From the NCBI RefSeq assembly GCF_017813245.1, contig NZ_JAGIQL010000052.1, forward strand, positions 1 to 39,322: a stretch of DNA of 39,322 bases, given 5' to 3'. Both the position numbers and the translations under genes were made by a program. Source of the DNA: Streptomyces montanisoli. Its GTDB lineage: Bacteria > Actinomycetota > Actinomycetes > Streptomycetales > Streptomycetaceae. Under the pieces are notes generated by a model. The model had not been told where the DNA came from. It saw nothing but the letters and a program-made list of their open reading frames with translations, and searched no databases. Shown here piece by piece: positions 32,743-39,322 of this stretch (positions within the stretch are counted from its first letter, which is position 1; each line of letters begins with the position of its first letter).

Positions 32743-32781
32743 GCGTCGTAGGACCCTACGACGCACAGCGGGCGCCCGCTG
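32743..32781. promoter_or_regulatory. Two adjacent palindromes between moaA and the DUF574 methyltransferase
   Basis: GCGTCGTAGG (32743-32752), two bases, then CCTACGACGC (32755-32764) is a perfect inverted repeat. Immediately after lies the 16-bp palindrome CAGCGGGCGCCCGCTG (32766-32781). They sit in the 264-bp divergent gap, about 80 bp upstream of the moaA start and 145 bp upstream of the methyltransferase. Possible operators. Confidence 0.5.
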
Positions 32782-32926
32782 CGAGCAGGACAGAGGGCGT
32801 GGGCGCGGCCGGCCGGCGCCGGTACGCACAGGCGCGGGCAACACTCCCTGCCCGTGGGGCACTTGGTGTGACACACTGCGTCCGGCACGACCGTCAGCGA
32901 CCGCCGCCGCCCCCGGAGATGCGAGC

Positions 32927-33709
32927 ATGCCGCCCCAGACCAGGATCGACACCAGCAGGCCCCATCCCGCGCGCGTGTACGACTACATGCTGGGCGGCAA
33001 GGACCACTACCCGGTGGACCAGGAGCTCGGCGAGCGGCTTCCCGCGTTCCTGCGCACCGCCGCGCGGCAGAACAGGGCCTTCATGCGGCGCGCCGTCGCG
33101 CAGGCCGCGCGCTCGGGGATCCGGCAGTTCCTCGACATCGGTACCGGGATACCGACCGAGCCCAACCTGCACCAGATCGCGCAGGGCGTCGACGCGAGAG
33201 CCCGCGTCGTCTACGCCGACTACGACCCGATCGTCCTCAGGCATGCCGAGGCGCTGCTCGTGAGCGCGCCCGAGGGAGCGACGGACTACATCCAGGCCGA
33301 TGTGCGCGAGCCGGACGGGATCCTCGACCACGCCCGTTCGTTCCTCGACTTCCAGCAGCCCGTCGCGCTGTCGCTCATCGCGCTGCTGCACTTCGTCGTC
33401 GACGCGGAGGACCCGTACGGCATCGTCGGGACGCTCGTGGCGGCTCTGCCGTCCGGCAGCAGGCTGATCCTGTCCCACGCGAGCCTGGAGCGCTTCCCCG
33501 ACTCGACCGCCGAGTTGGCCAGTACGTACGCGAGCCGCATCTCCTCGCAGTCCCGCACGCGCGAGGAGGTGGCGCGGTTCTTCGACGGGCTCGACCTCGT
33601 GGCGCCGGGCGTCGTGACGGCGCCGGAGTGGCACCAGGACGGCGACGACGCTGCGGCGCCGGAGCCCGAGCAGAGCGCCGTCTACGTGGGCGTCGCCCGC
33701 AAACCCTGA
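32927..33709 (+). CDS. SAM-dependent methyltransferase, DUF574 (Methyltransf_19) family
   Basis: 260 residues. The N-terminal signature is HPARVYDYMLGGKDHYPVD (13-31) and the SAM-binding loop FLDIGTGIPTEPNLHQIAQ. Then come VVYADYDPIVLRHAEALL and a post-loop Asp motif YIQADVREP. DALLHF-type core is present as IALLHFVVD. The family is greatly expanded in streptomycetes, with mostly unknown substrates. GGAG upstream of ATG 32927. The stop lies within the first copy of a 21-bp tandem repeat. Confidence 0.88.
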   Translation: MPPQTRIDTSRPHPARVYDYMLGGKDHYPVDQELGERLPAFLRTAARQNRAFMRRAVAQAARSGIRQFLDIGTGIPTEPNLHQIAQGVDARARVVYADYDPIVLRHAEALLVSAPEGATDYIQADVREPDGILDHARSFLDFQQPVALSLIALLHFVVDAEDPYGIVGTLVAALPSGSRLILSHASLERFPDSTAELASTYASRISSQSRTREEVARFFDGLDLVAPGVVTAPEWHQDGDDAAAPEPEQSAVYVGVARKP

Positions 33710-33764
33710 ACGCGCGTGCGCCAAGCCTGAACGCGCGTGCGCCGAGCCTGAACGCGCGCGCGGT
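33702..33764. repeat. Three 21-bp tandem repeats between convergent genes
   Basis: Units at 33702-33722, 33723-33743 and 33744-33764 share the core CCTGAACGCGCGTGCG. Each carries the TGA stop in the same relative place, so the methyltransferase stop codon is triplicated. The array fills the whole gap to the stop of the VIT-family gene. Confidence 0.8.
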
Positions 33765-34483
33765 CAGCCCACCCCCGCGGCGCCCAGCAGCGACCCCGCC
33801 GCGTACGTGACGGCCATGGCGACCGCGCCCCCTCCCACGTTGCGCAGCAGGGACCTGCCGACCGGTGCGGCGCCGAGGCGTGCGCTGCCCCAGCCCGTCA
33901 GGGCCAGCGTGGCGAGCACCGACAGCACCGTCACGACGAGTCGCCACCCCTGCGGCGGCAGTACGACGGCGAGCAGCGGCAGCAGCGCGCCCGCGGTGAA
34001 GGCCAGGAAGCTCGCGCCGGCCGCGTGCCACGGGTCGGTGAGCACGTCGGGGTCGATGCCGAGTTCCTCGCTCGCGTGCGCCCTGAGCGCGTCGCGCCTG
34101 GTGAGCTGCTCGGCCGCCTCGCGCGCCACGTCGTCGGACAGCCCGCGCTCCCTCAGCAGCCCCGTGAGCTCGGCGAGTTCCTCCTCGGGCTGCTCGCGCA
34201 GTTCGCGACGCTCGACCGCAAGTGCGGCCTTCTGCGAGTCGCGCTGCGTGGAGACCGACACGTACTCCCCCGCCGCCATCGACATGGATCCCGCGAGCAG
34301 TCCCGCGAGGCCCGCCGTCAGCAGCGCCGCGCGCTGCGGGGTCGCGCCGGCGACGCCCACCACGAGGCCGGCCGTCGAGACGATGCCGTCGTTGGCGCCG
34401 AGCACCGCGGCCCGCAACCAGTTGAGCCGCGAGCTCAACCCCGCACCGTGCGGCTCGTCGTGCGCCGCCTTCGTGTTCGTCAC
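33764..34483 (-). CDS. VIT1/CCC1-family (DUF125) membrane transporter
   Basis: 239 residues. N-terminal signature LNWLRAAVLGANDGIVSTAG, then LVVGVAGATPQRAALLTAGL and AGSMSMAAGEYVSVSTQRDS. A charged cytoplasmic helical segment follows (REQPEEELAELTGLLRERGL ... LGIDPDVLTDPW), then three more membrane spans in the C-terminal half. This is the bacterial homologue group of plant VIT1/yeast CCC1, which export Fe2+/Mn2+ from the cytosol; the substrate is inferred. GTG start at 34483. Stop reached through the tandem-repeat array. Confidence 0.88.
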   Translation of the reverse strand: MTNTKAAHDEPHGAGLSSRLNWLRAAVLGANDGIVSTAGLVVGVAGATPQRAALLTAGLAGLLAGSMSMAAGEYVSVSTQRDSQKAALAVERRELREQPEEELAELTGLLRERGLSDDVAREAAEQLTRRDALRAHASEELGIDPDVLTDPWHAAGASFLAFTAGALLPLLAVVLPPQGWRLVVTVLSVLATLALTGWGSARLGAAPVGRSLLRNVGGGAVAMAVTYAAGSLLGAAGVG

Positions 34484-34586
34484 TGCGGGAGCGTCTCATT
34501 CGGCGGGCCCGTCGCGGCGCACCGGGCGCGGTGCGCCCGGCGGGCGGCCTCCGGGCTGTCAGTCCGGGCCCGTATCCTCTGTGACC

Positions 34587-35675
34587 ATGCTCGACGACCG
34601 CACGACAGCAGCGCCATGGCCGGCCGCGTACCCGAGGGGTTACGCGGTCGTCGACGTGGAGACCACCGGCCTCGCACGGGACGACCGGATCATCTCCGCC
34701 GCTGTCTACCGCCTCGACGCGCTCGGCGAGGTGGAGGACCACTGGTACACGCTCGTCAACCCGGAGCGCGATCCGGGACCCGTCTGGATACACGGCCTGA
34801 CGAGTGATGTGCTGGAGTCCGCGCCGCTCTTCCGCGACGTGGCCGTGGAGTTCGCGGCCCGACTCGACGGGCGCGTGCTCGTCGCGCACAACGCGGTCTT
34901 CGACTGGTCGATGATCGCCAGGGAGTACGCGCGTGCCGAGCTCACCGCGCCCACCCGGCAGCGGCTGTGCACCATCGCGCTCTCCAAGGAGCTGGGGCTC
35001 CCGCTGCCCAACCACAAACTGGAGTCGCTCGCCGCGCACTTCGGCGTCGTCCAGCGCCACGCGCACCACGCGCTCGACGACGCGCGCGTGCTGGCCGAGG
35101 CGTTCCGGCCGAGCCTGCACGCGGCGGCCCGCGACGGGGTGCGCCTGCCGCTGCTCGAGTGCCGCCCGCTGACGGAGTGGGCGCAGAGCCCGTCGCGCCC
35201 GCGCGTCGGTTACCGCCCCACGGGCCAGGCCGCGGGCCACGCCTACGGGCCCGGCAGTTGGCGGCCCTCGCGCAAGCGGCCGCCGTGCCCCTTCCCCAAC
35301 CCGGGGCGGTACGAGGCGGGAGGGGCACTGGCGCAGGGCATGCGCGTGGCGTTCTCCGGTGACACGTCCGTCGACCGGGAGTTGCTCGAGGACCGTGCCG
35401 TGGAGGCCGGGCTGCACGTGGCGTCGAGCGTCTCTCGGCTCACGAGCCTGCTCGTCACCAACGACCCGGGGGCGGCCACGTCGAAGGTCGTCAAGGCCGC
35501 TGCGCACGGCACGCCCGTGGTGGACGAGGCCGCGTTCTGCCAGTTGCTGCAGTCCGTCGAACCCGCGCCCGCTGCGCCGCGGCCGGTCGCCGCCGTACCG
35601 CCGCCCGCGCCGGCCCCTGCCGCCGAGGCGGCGCCGCGCGAGATGACGCTCTGGGAGCCCGCGCCGTCGGAGTGA
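34587..35675 (+). CDS. DEDDh 3'-5' exonuclease (DnaQ-like) with BRCT domain
   Basis: 362 residues. Exonuclease motifs: Exo I YAVVDVETTG (Asp/Glu), Exo II LVAHNAVFDWSMI (Asp), Exo III HHALDDARVLAE (His..Asp). A linker is followed by a BRCT-like domain, about 250-325 (GMRVAFSGDTSVDRELLEDR, VSRLTSLLVTNDPGAATSKV). The Pro/Ala-rich tail ends MTLWEPAPSE. DnaQ-type domain with BRCT is a known actinobacterial layout, thought to act in DNA repair or RNA/DNA processing. The ATG at 34587 has TATCCT (34573-34578) 8 nt upstream and no ribosome site, so it is possibly leaderless; the long in-frame upstream region overlaps the antisense VIT gene. Confidence 0.9.
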   Translation: MLDDRTTAAPWPAAYPRGYAVVDVETTGLARDDRIISAAVYRLDALGEVEDHWYTLVNPERDPGPVWIHGLTSDVLESAPLFRDVAVEFAARLDGRVLVAHNAVFDWSMIAREYARAELTAPTRQRLCTIALSKELGLPLPNHKLESLAAHFGVVQRHAHHALDDARVLAEAFRPSLHAAARDGVRLPLLECRPLTEWAQSPSRPRVGYRPTGQAAGHAYGPGSWRPSRKRPPCPFPNPGRYEAGGALAQGMRVAFSGDTSVDRELLEDRAVEAGLHVASSVSRLTSLLVTNDPGAATSKVVKAAAHGTPVVDEAAFCQLLQSVEPAPAAPRPVAAVPPPAPAPAAEAAPREMTLWEPAPSE

Positions 35676-35723
35676 GCGGGCGCGCCGTCACGGGCCGCCC
35701 GCGCGCGTGGTAACGATGTCGTC

Positions 35724-36479
35724 ATGGATCTGGGACTGAAGGACCGCGTGTACGTCGTCACGGGCGGCACGCGAGGGCTCGGCAGGGCCGCGGCGCAGGC
35801 GCTCGCGGCCGACGGCGCGAAGGTGGTCGTCTCCGGCCGGGACGGCAAGGGCGTCGCGGAGGCCGCGGCGGAGCTGGGTGCCGGCGCGCTGGGTGTCGCG
35901 GCGGACAACGCCGACCCGGCGACAGCACAGCGGCTGGTGCATGCCGCGAAGGAACGGCTCGGCGGGTTCGACGGGGTGCTCATCAGCGTGGGCGGCCCGC
36001 CGCCCGGTTCGGCCGCGGACAACACCGACGAGCAGTGGCAGGCGTCGTTCGAGTCGGTCTTCCTCGGGGCGGTGCGCATGGCGCGCACCGCGGCGGAGGA
36101 GCTCGGCGAGGGCGGCGTGATCGGTTTCGTCCTGTCCAGCTCCGTCTACGAGCCCGTCCCGGGCCTCACGATCTCCAACGGACTCAGGCCGGGGCTCGCC
36201 GGGTTCGCCAAGTCGCTGGCGAACGAGGTCGGGCCGCGCGGGATCCGGGTGGTGGGCCTGCTGCCCTCGCGGATCGACACGGACCGGGTGCGGGAGCTGG
36301 ACGCGCTGAGCGGCGACGCGGAGGCGACGCGCGCGGCGCAGGCGTCGCGCATCCCGCTGGGCCGGTACGGGACGCCGGAGGAGTTCGGCAGGGTGGCGGC
36401 GTTCCTGCTGTCGCCCGCCGCGTCGTACCTGACGGGCATGATGGTCCCGGTGGACGGCGGCGCCCGGCGGAGCTTCTGA
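35724..36479 (+). CDS. Short-chain dehydrogenase-like protein lacking the catalytic Tyr/Lys
   Basis: 251 residues, Rossmann motif TGGTRGLG (13-20) and a C-terminus TGMMVPVDGGARRSF typical of SDRs. The catalytic Ser is present (Ser138 in FVLSSSVYEP). The Tyr-x3-Lys pair is replaced by Ser151...Arg155 (TISNGLRPG). The usual NNAG motif reads SVGGPPPG. An SDR subgroup with SN-x-LR here is known, so this is a family trait rather than a mutation. Reaction unknown. It follows the exonuclease by 48 nt on the same strand. Confidence 0.85.
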   Translation: MDLGLKDRVYVVTGGTRGLGRAAAQALAADGAKVVVSGRDGKGVAEAAAELGAGALGVAADNADPATAQRLVHAAKERLGGFDGVLISVGGPPPGSAADNTDEQWQASFESVFLGAVRMARTAAEELGEGGVIGFVLSSSVYEPVPGLTISNGLRPGLAGFAKSLANEVGPRGIRVVGLLPSRIDTDRVRELDALSGDAEATRAAQASRIPLGRYGTPEEFGRVAAFLLSPAASYLTGMMVPVDGGARRSF

Positions 36480-36510
36480 CGCCCCGTCGCGCGTCGCGCC
36501 TCACGGCACG

Positions 36511-37101
36511 TCAGCGGACGCGTTCCGCGCCGTGCCGCGCCGCGCGGAGGCGGATCTCGGCGGGCAGCGCGTCGAGACCCGCCGAGTCGCGCGCGTGCGC
36601 GAGCGCCTCGTCCGCCACCCGCGCGACCGTACGCTCGGGCGACGCGTGCGGTTCGAGCAGCACCCGCATCCGCGCGGCGGGCGCCCGCCGCCTGCGTCCC
36701 GTCAGCCGCGCACGCGCGCGTGCCACGCCTTCGTGCGCCTCGGTCTCACGCTCCAGCATCTCCTCCAGCGCGCGCCCGCGTACCCGGGCGCCCTCACCGT
36801 CACCGCTGTCCACCAGCACCTCGGACAGCCGGGCCCGGCGCAGCTGGGACAGCAGCCACCACAGGCCGAGGACGAAGAGGACCGCGAGGCCCGCGATCAC
36901 CACGGGCCACCACCAGCCCTCGCCGCCCCAGCGGTGGAGGTCGTCGCGGCTGAGCAGGACGTCGTGCGGGCCGCTGTAGGGCCACCAGGTCGGCACGGAC
37001 AGCTTCGTGCCGACCGCCAGCACCACGCCGCCCGCGCAGAGCAGCACAAGACCTGCCAGGCCGAGCAGCAGCCGGTTCACGAGCCGCAGCAGCCGGAACA
37101 T
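36511..37101 (-). CDS. amaP: AmaP-like alkaline-shock membrane anchor protein
   Basis: 196 residues. Two N-terminal membrane spans (about 7-30 and 64-85) flank a Trp-rich extracellular loop (PTWWPYSGPHD ... RWGGEGWWW). A soluble, Arg-rich C-terminal domain follows (RVLLEPHASPERTVARVADE). In other bacteria AmaP anchors Asp23/Gls24 proteins to the membrane; two such proteins are encoded upstream. It is the last gene of the minus-strand envelope-stress operon. ATG at 37101 follows the 18-bp repeat array, with AAGGGATGG upstream. Confidence 0.8.
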   Translation of the reverse strand: MFRLLRLVNRLLLGLAGLVLLCAGGVVLAVGTKLSVPTWWPYSGPHDVLLSRDDLHRWGGEGWWWPVVIAGLAVLFVLGLWWLLSQLRRARLSEVLVDSGDGEGARVRGRALEEMLERETEAHEGVARARARLTGRRRRAPAARMRVLLEPHASPERTVARVADEALAHARDSAGLDALPAEIRLRAARHGAERVR

Positions 37102-37123
37102 GCGCCGTCACCCATCCCTTCGT

Positions 37124-37177
37124 CGCCCACCCGTCCTTCTCCGCCCATCGGTCCTTCTTCGCCCCTCAGTCCTTCTT
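37124..37177 (-). repeat. 18-bp tandem repeats carrying Shine-Dalgarno-like AAGGA upstream of amaP
   Basis: Three 18-nt units at 37124-37141, 37142-37159 and 37160-37177, with a weaker fourth at 37106-37123. On the minus strand each contains GAAGGA. The first unit overlaps the last codons and stop of the DUF6286-like gene, so its Lys-Lys-Lys-Asp end is part of the array. Confidence 0.7.
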
Positions 37178-37801
37178 CTTCGGCCTGCGTACCCGGACCG
37201 CGACCGAGGGGGCCTTGGCCACTCCGAGGTCGCGGACGCCGTCGGCGAGTGCCGCCCTCAGGTCGGAGCGCACGTCGTCCAGCGGGCGGAAGTGCGACCG
37301 TGCACGTGCCTTGACCTTGTGCCGCTTCGTCCGCACCCGCACGGACTGCACGCCGGACACCTCCATGGCCCTGTCGCGCAGCACCAGCGCGGCCGCGTCC
37401 CTGTCGAGGCCCGCGCGCACGCCGGGCACGTGGCGGCGCATCGGCAGCACCGCGCGCAGGCCTGGCGTGGCGGCCAGCCAGATCAGCCACAGGCCCACGG
37501 CCATCGCCGCGGCGGAGCCGGCCATGACCCAGACGCCGTCGAGGTGCTGCCCCTCCAGGGCACGCGTGAGCCACCGGCGCCAGTACATCTCAGCACCGCC
37601 CGCACGCACCGAGACCACGTCGTACAGGAAGAGGCCCGAGACGCCGAGCACCACCGCGGCGACGATCGCCGCCGGGACGCGCCGGGACGACCAGAACCGT
37701 CCCGCCCTCCGGTGCTCGTAGGCGCCCTGGTGGGCGCCGCCGTCCTCCCGATGGCCTCCGGGCACGGTCGGCAGCGTCTCCGTGGGATGCTCCCCGCTCA
37801 T
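37166..37801 (-). CDS. DUF6286-like membrane protein of the Gls24 operon
   Basis: 211 residues: a hydrophilic Gly/His-rich N-terminus, two membrane spans (about 42-62 and 88-110), then a basic cytoplasmic domain (LVLRDRAMEVSGVQSVRVRT, KRHKVKARARSHFRPLDDVR) that resembles an Asp23-like alpha/beta fold. The name DUF6286 is from memory and the family is common in Streptomyces Gls24 clusters. Its ATG overlaps the upstream stop in ATGA. It ends RVRRPKKKD inside the repeat array. Probably part of a membrane-bound Asp23/Gls24 assembly. Confidence 0.75.
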   Translation of the reverse strand: MSGEHPTETLPTVPGGHREDGGAHQGAYEHRRAGRFWSSRRVPAAIVAAVVLGVSGLFLYDVVSVRAGGAEMYWRRWLTRALEGQHLDGVWVMAGSAAAMAVGLWLIWLAATPGLRAVLPMRRHVPGVRAGLDRDAAALVLRDRAMEVSGVQSVRVRTKRHKVKARARSHFRPLDDVRSDLRAALADGVRDLGVAKAPSVAVRVRRPKKKD

Positions 37802-38169
37802 CGCGGCCCCCCGCCCGCCGTGGCGCGCGAGTGCGGCGAGTGCAGCCGCTCGACCCGGACGTCCACCTCGGGGACCCGCATTCCCGCCAGGCGGTTCACG
37901 CGTTCCGCGACGCGGCGGCGGACCGCGCCGCACTGCGCCCCGATGTCGGACGGGTAGTCGAGTTCGACGCCGACGCGCACGCGCGCGTTGTTCTTGTGCA
38001 CACTGACCACCGCGTGCGGTGCGTCGCCGCCTTCCGGGACGCCGTGGAAGAGCGCCTCGCGCGCCGCCTGCGCCGCGATCTTCGCGACGACCCGGTCGGC
38101 GATCGTGACCGAGCCGCGCTCCGCCGGCGCGACGTCGAGCGGCGCGGGCGCCGTGTGGACCGTCGTCAC
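37798..38169 (-). CDS. Asp23/Gls24-family envelope stress protein (short form)
   Basis: 123 residues. Gls24 features: RGSVTIADRVVAKIAAQAAR, a central strand pair AVVSVHKNNARVRVGVELDY, then AVRRRVAERVNRLAGMRVPE and the closing VDVRVERLHS. Soluble. It lies between a small membrane protein (7-nt gap) and the DUF6286-like gene (4-nt overlap), so all are co-translated. The family supports envelope homeostasis under stress; its molecular role in actinobacteria is unclear. Confidence 0.85.
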   Translation of the reverse strand: MTTVHTAPAPLDVAPAERGSVTIADRVVAKIAAQAAREALFHGVPEGGDAPHAVVSVHKNNARVRVGVELDYPSDIGAQCGAVRRRVAERVNRLAGMRVPEVDVRVERLHSPHSRATAGGGPR

Positions 38170-38176
38170 CGCGCCG

Positions 38177-38395
38177 TCACCGCCGCAGGTCGTCGCGGTC
38201 GCTGCTGCCGCGGCCGTCGCGGCCGTCGCGGCTGCGGAAGAAGTCGCCGGGCTCCATGTCGCCGTCGGCGAACCGGCCGGCGAGGAAGCCGATCGCGCCG
38301 AGCACGGCCACCACGACGAACGCGCCGAAGCCGCCGAAATACCCGGCGAACCCCAGTGCCATGCCAGCCGCGAGGCCCGCCACCGCCATGCTCAT
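38177..38395 (-). CDS. Small membrane protein of the Gls24 operon
   Basis: 72 residues: two Gly/Ala-rich membrane spans (about 2-20 and 23-40) joined by YFGGFG, then an acidic/basic tail FADGDMEPGDFFRSRDGRDG. ATG at 38395 is preferred over the adjacent GTG at 38398 because CGGAG then has proper spacing. Similar tiny membrane proteins (DUF2273-like) accompany Asp23 genes in other bacteria. The Asp/Arg repeats of the tail come from short DNA repeats. Confidence 0.75.
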   Translation of the reverse strand: MSMAVAGLAAGMALGFAGYFGGFGAFVVVAVLGAIGFLAGRFADGDMEPGDFFRSRDGRDGRGSSDRDDLRR

Positions 38396-38452
38396 CACGT
38401 ACTCCGCTCCCTGTCGCTGTGGTTGTTTCGCGGGCCGTTCACCGGCCGCTCG

Positions 38453-38980
38453 CTACTGGAGCCGCGAGTCCTGGTCCTCGTCGTCGTCCTCGTCCGGCAG
38501 CTTCACGTCACTGACGGCGATGTTGACCTCGACGACCTCGAGTCCCGTCATCCGCTCGACGGCGTTGACGACGTTCTCCCGTACGTCGCGCGCGACATCG
38601 GCGATCGGGACGCCGTAGTCGACGACGATCTCCAGGTCCAGCGCGGTCTGCACCTCGCCGACCTCGGCCTTGACCCCCCTGGTGACCGACTTGCTGCCGC
38701 CGCCGGGCACGCGCTCGCGCATGGCGCCGAAGGCCCGCGAGGCCCCGCTGCCCATGGCGTGCACGCCGACGACGTCGCGGGCCGCGAGCCCGGCGATCTT
38801 CTCGACCACACCGTCGGCGATGCTCGTACGGCCGCGGGAGGCGGGATCGCCCGGCCCGCGCTTTCCGGATGCCCCTGAGGACCCGGACGACTGCGAGGAC
38901 GACGGTGACGAGCCGGAGCCGCCGGAGCCGGCGCCGGAGCCGGTCGAGCCGAACTGGTCACGTGGAGTGGTGTCAGGCAT
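38453..38980 (-). CDS. Asp23/Gls24-family envelope stress protein with disordered N-terminus
   Basis: 175 residues. Residues about 1-60 are Ser/Gly/Pro low complexity. The Gls24 domain follows (about 62-165): RGRTSIADGVVEKIAGLAAR, DVVGVHAMGSGASRAFG, VKAEVGEVQTALDLEIVVDY, then ENVVNAVERMTGLEVVEVNI. The acidic end reads PDEDDDEDQDSRLQ. ATG at 38980 has GGGAAGGGACG upstream; an ORF start at 39010 would overlap that site. First gene of the minus-strand operon that ends with amaP. Confidence 0.88.
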   Translation of the reverse strand: MPDTTPRDQFGSTGSGAGSGGSGSSPSSSQSSGSSGASGKRGPGDPASRGRTSIADGVVEKIAGLAARDVVGVHAMGSGASRAFGAMRERVPGGGSKSVTRGVKAEVGEVQTALDLEIVVDYGVPIADVARDVRENVVNAVERMTGLEVVEVNIAVSDVKLPDEDDDEDQDSRLQ

Positions 38981-39074
38981 AGCGATTCGTCCCTTCCCGA
39001 GCGATTTCACCCTCTCGCCCTCACATTAGGTGCGCTTGCCGTATGGCGCGCTGTGTATGCGGCAGGCTGGGCCG

Positions 39075-39322
39075 ATGACGACTGCGCACAGCACGCACGG
39101 CACGGGCGGCACGGGCGGCACGGGCGGCACCGAGGGGTGGCAGGCGGGGGTCAGGCGGCGGCTGGGGCTCGGCAGGCTGCTGCCGCTCGGCGCCGCCGAG
39201 GACGGCGCATGGCTCGCGGAGAGCGCGGCCGTGGGGGCGCTGCGATCGGCGGTGGGGGCGGAGGCCGGCCTCGGGCGGATCCGGGTCGGCCTCGTGGACG
39301 CCGCCGGGACGCACGCCCCGGC
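39075..39322 (+). CDS. Conserved actinobacterial hypothetical, N-terminal part (cut by window edge)
   Basis: 83 residues visible, open to the edge: MTTAHSTHGTGGTGGTGGTE, then WQAGVRRRLGLGRLLPLG, AEDGAWLAESAAVGALRSAV. The GRLLPLG..DGAWLAE signature belongs to a streptomycete protein beside Gls24 clusters that databases sometimes label 'nucleopolyhedrovirus P10 family'; that label says little about function. The Gly-Thr repeat comes from a 9-bp CACGGGCGG tandem. CAGGCT lies 6 nt before the ATG with no ribosome site, so it is possibly leaderless. Divergent from the Gls24 operon. Confidence 0.7.
   Translation, partial: MTTAHSTHGTGGTGGTGGTEGWQAGVRRRLGLGRLLPLGAAEDGAWLAESAAVGALRSAVGAEAGLGRIRVGLVDAAGTHAP

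Noticed and set aside
1..39322. CRISPR arrays, rRNA or tRNA genes
   Set aside because: No regularly spaced repeats of CRISPR size, no rRNA-like stretches and no foldable tRNA were seen. The tandem repeats present are contiguous, without spacers.

Overview
The window is high-GC actinobacterial DNA, almost certainly from Streptomyces. The evidence is the very strong GC bias at third codon positions, frequent GTG starts, four-base stop/start overlaps, a Tap-Tpg telomere-replication pair, and a run of genes (fabI/inhA, fabG, tldD, tldE, tyrS, DUF3099, moaA) with the content and order I remember from the S. coelicolor core around SCO1814-SCO1821. All family assignments come from reading motifs; no search was run.

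Layout. (1) About 1-7.1 kb is a mobile-element graveyard. It holds the end of an IS3-family element, a chimeric SpoIIE-phosphatase fragment, a broken replication-relaxation gene, a frameshifted SGNH hydrolase, a transposase tail and an internally deleted tyrosine recombinase. Scattered among these are intact genes: a P-loop kinase coupled to a DUF6042-like gene, and a divergent conserved hypothetical. (2) 7.1-11.5 kb carries a sortase-type LAxTG surface protein and the intact tap-tpg operon. (3) 11.7-17.3 kb is a tightly coupled exopolysaccharide operon: nucleotide-sugar dehydrogenase (one-base frameshift), hyaluronan/chitin-synthase-like GT2, a 35-residue membrane peptide, a membrane-anchored PgaB-like deacetylase and a Tat-exported protein, each overlapping the next by four bases. 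(4) 17.3-23.2 kb is a polyhydroxybutyrate-use island: secreted PHB depolymerase, 3-hydroxybutyrate dehydrogenase, an MHS-type transporter and a GAF/PucR-like regulator whose DNA-binding end is missing. (5) From 23.2 kb to the end is conserved core: fatty-acid synthesis, TldD/TldE protease, tyrS, moaA, small membrane proteins, a DUF574 methyltransferase, a VIT-family transporter, a DEDDh exonuclease with BRCT, an atypical SDR and an Asp23/Gls24-AmaP envelope-stress operon.

How they work together. The PHB genes form one catabolic route: polymer cut outside, monomer or oligomer imported, oxidised to acetoacetate. The polysaccharide genes form a sugar-activation, polymerisation/export and de-N-acetylation route, though its first gene looks broken. 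fabG-fabI and tldD-tldE are housekeeping pairs.

The most striking feature is the arrangement. Telomere-maintenance genes, normally found in chromosome arms or on linear plasmids, lie only about 12 kb from core genes. The regulator that abuts the core is cut off just before its DNA-binding domain. Together these suggest that a rearrangement or arm replacement joined end-type DNA to the core near 23.0-23.2 kb.
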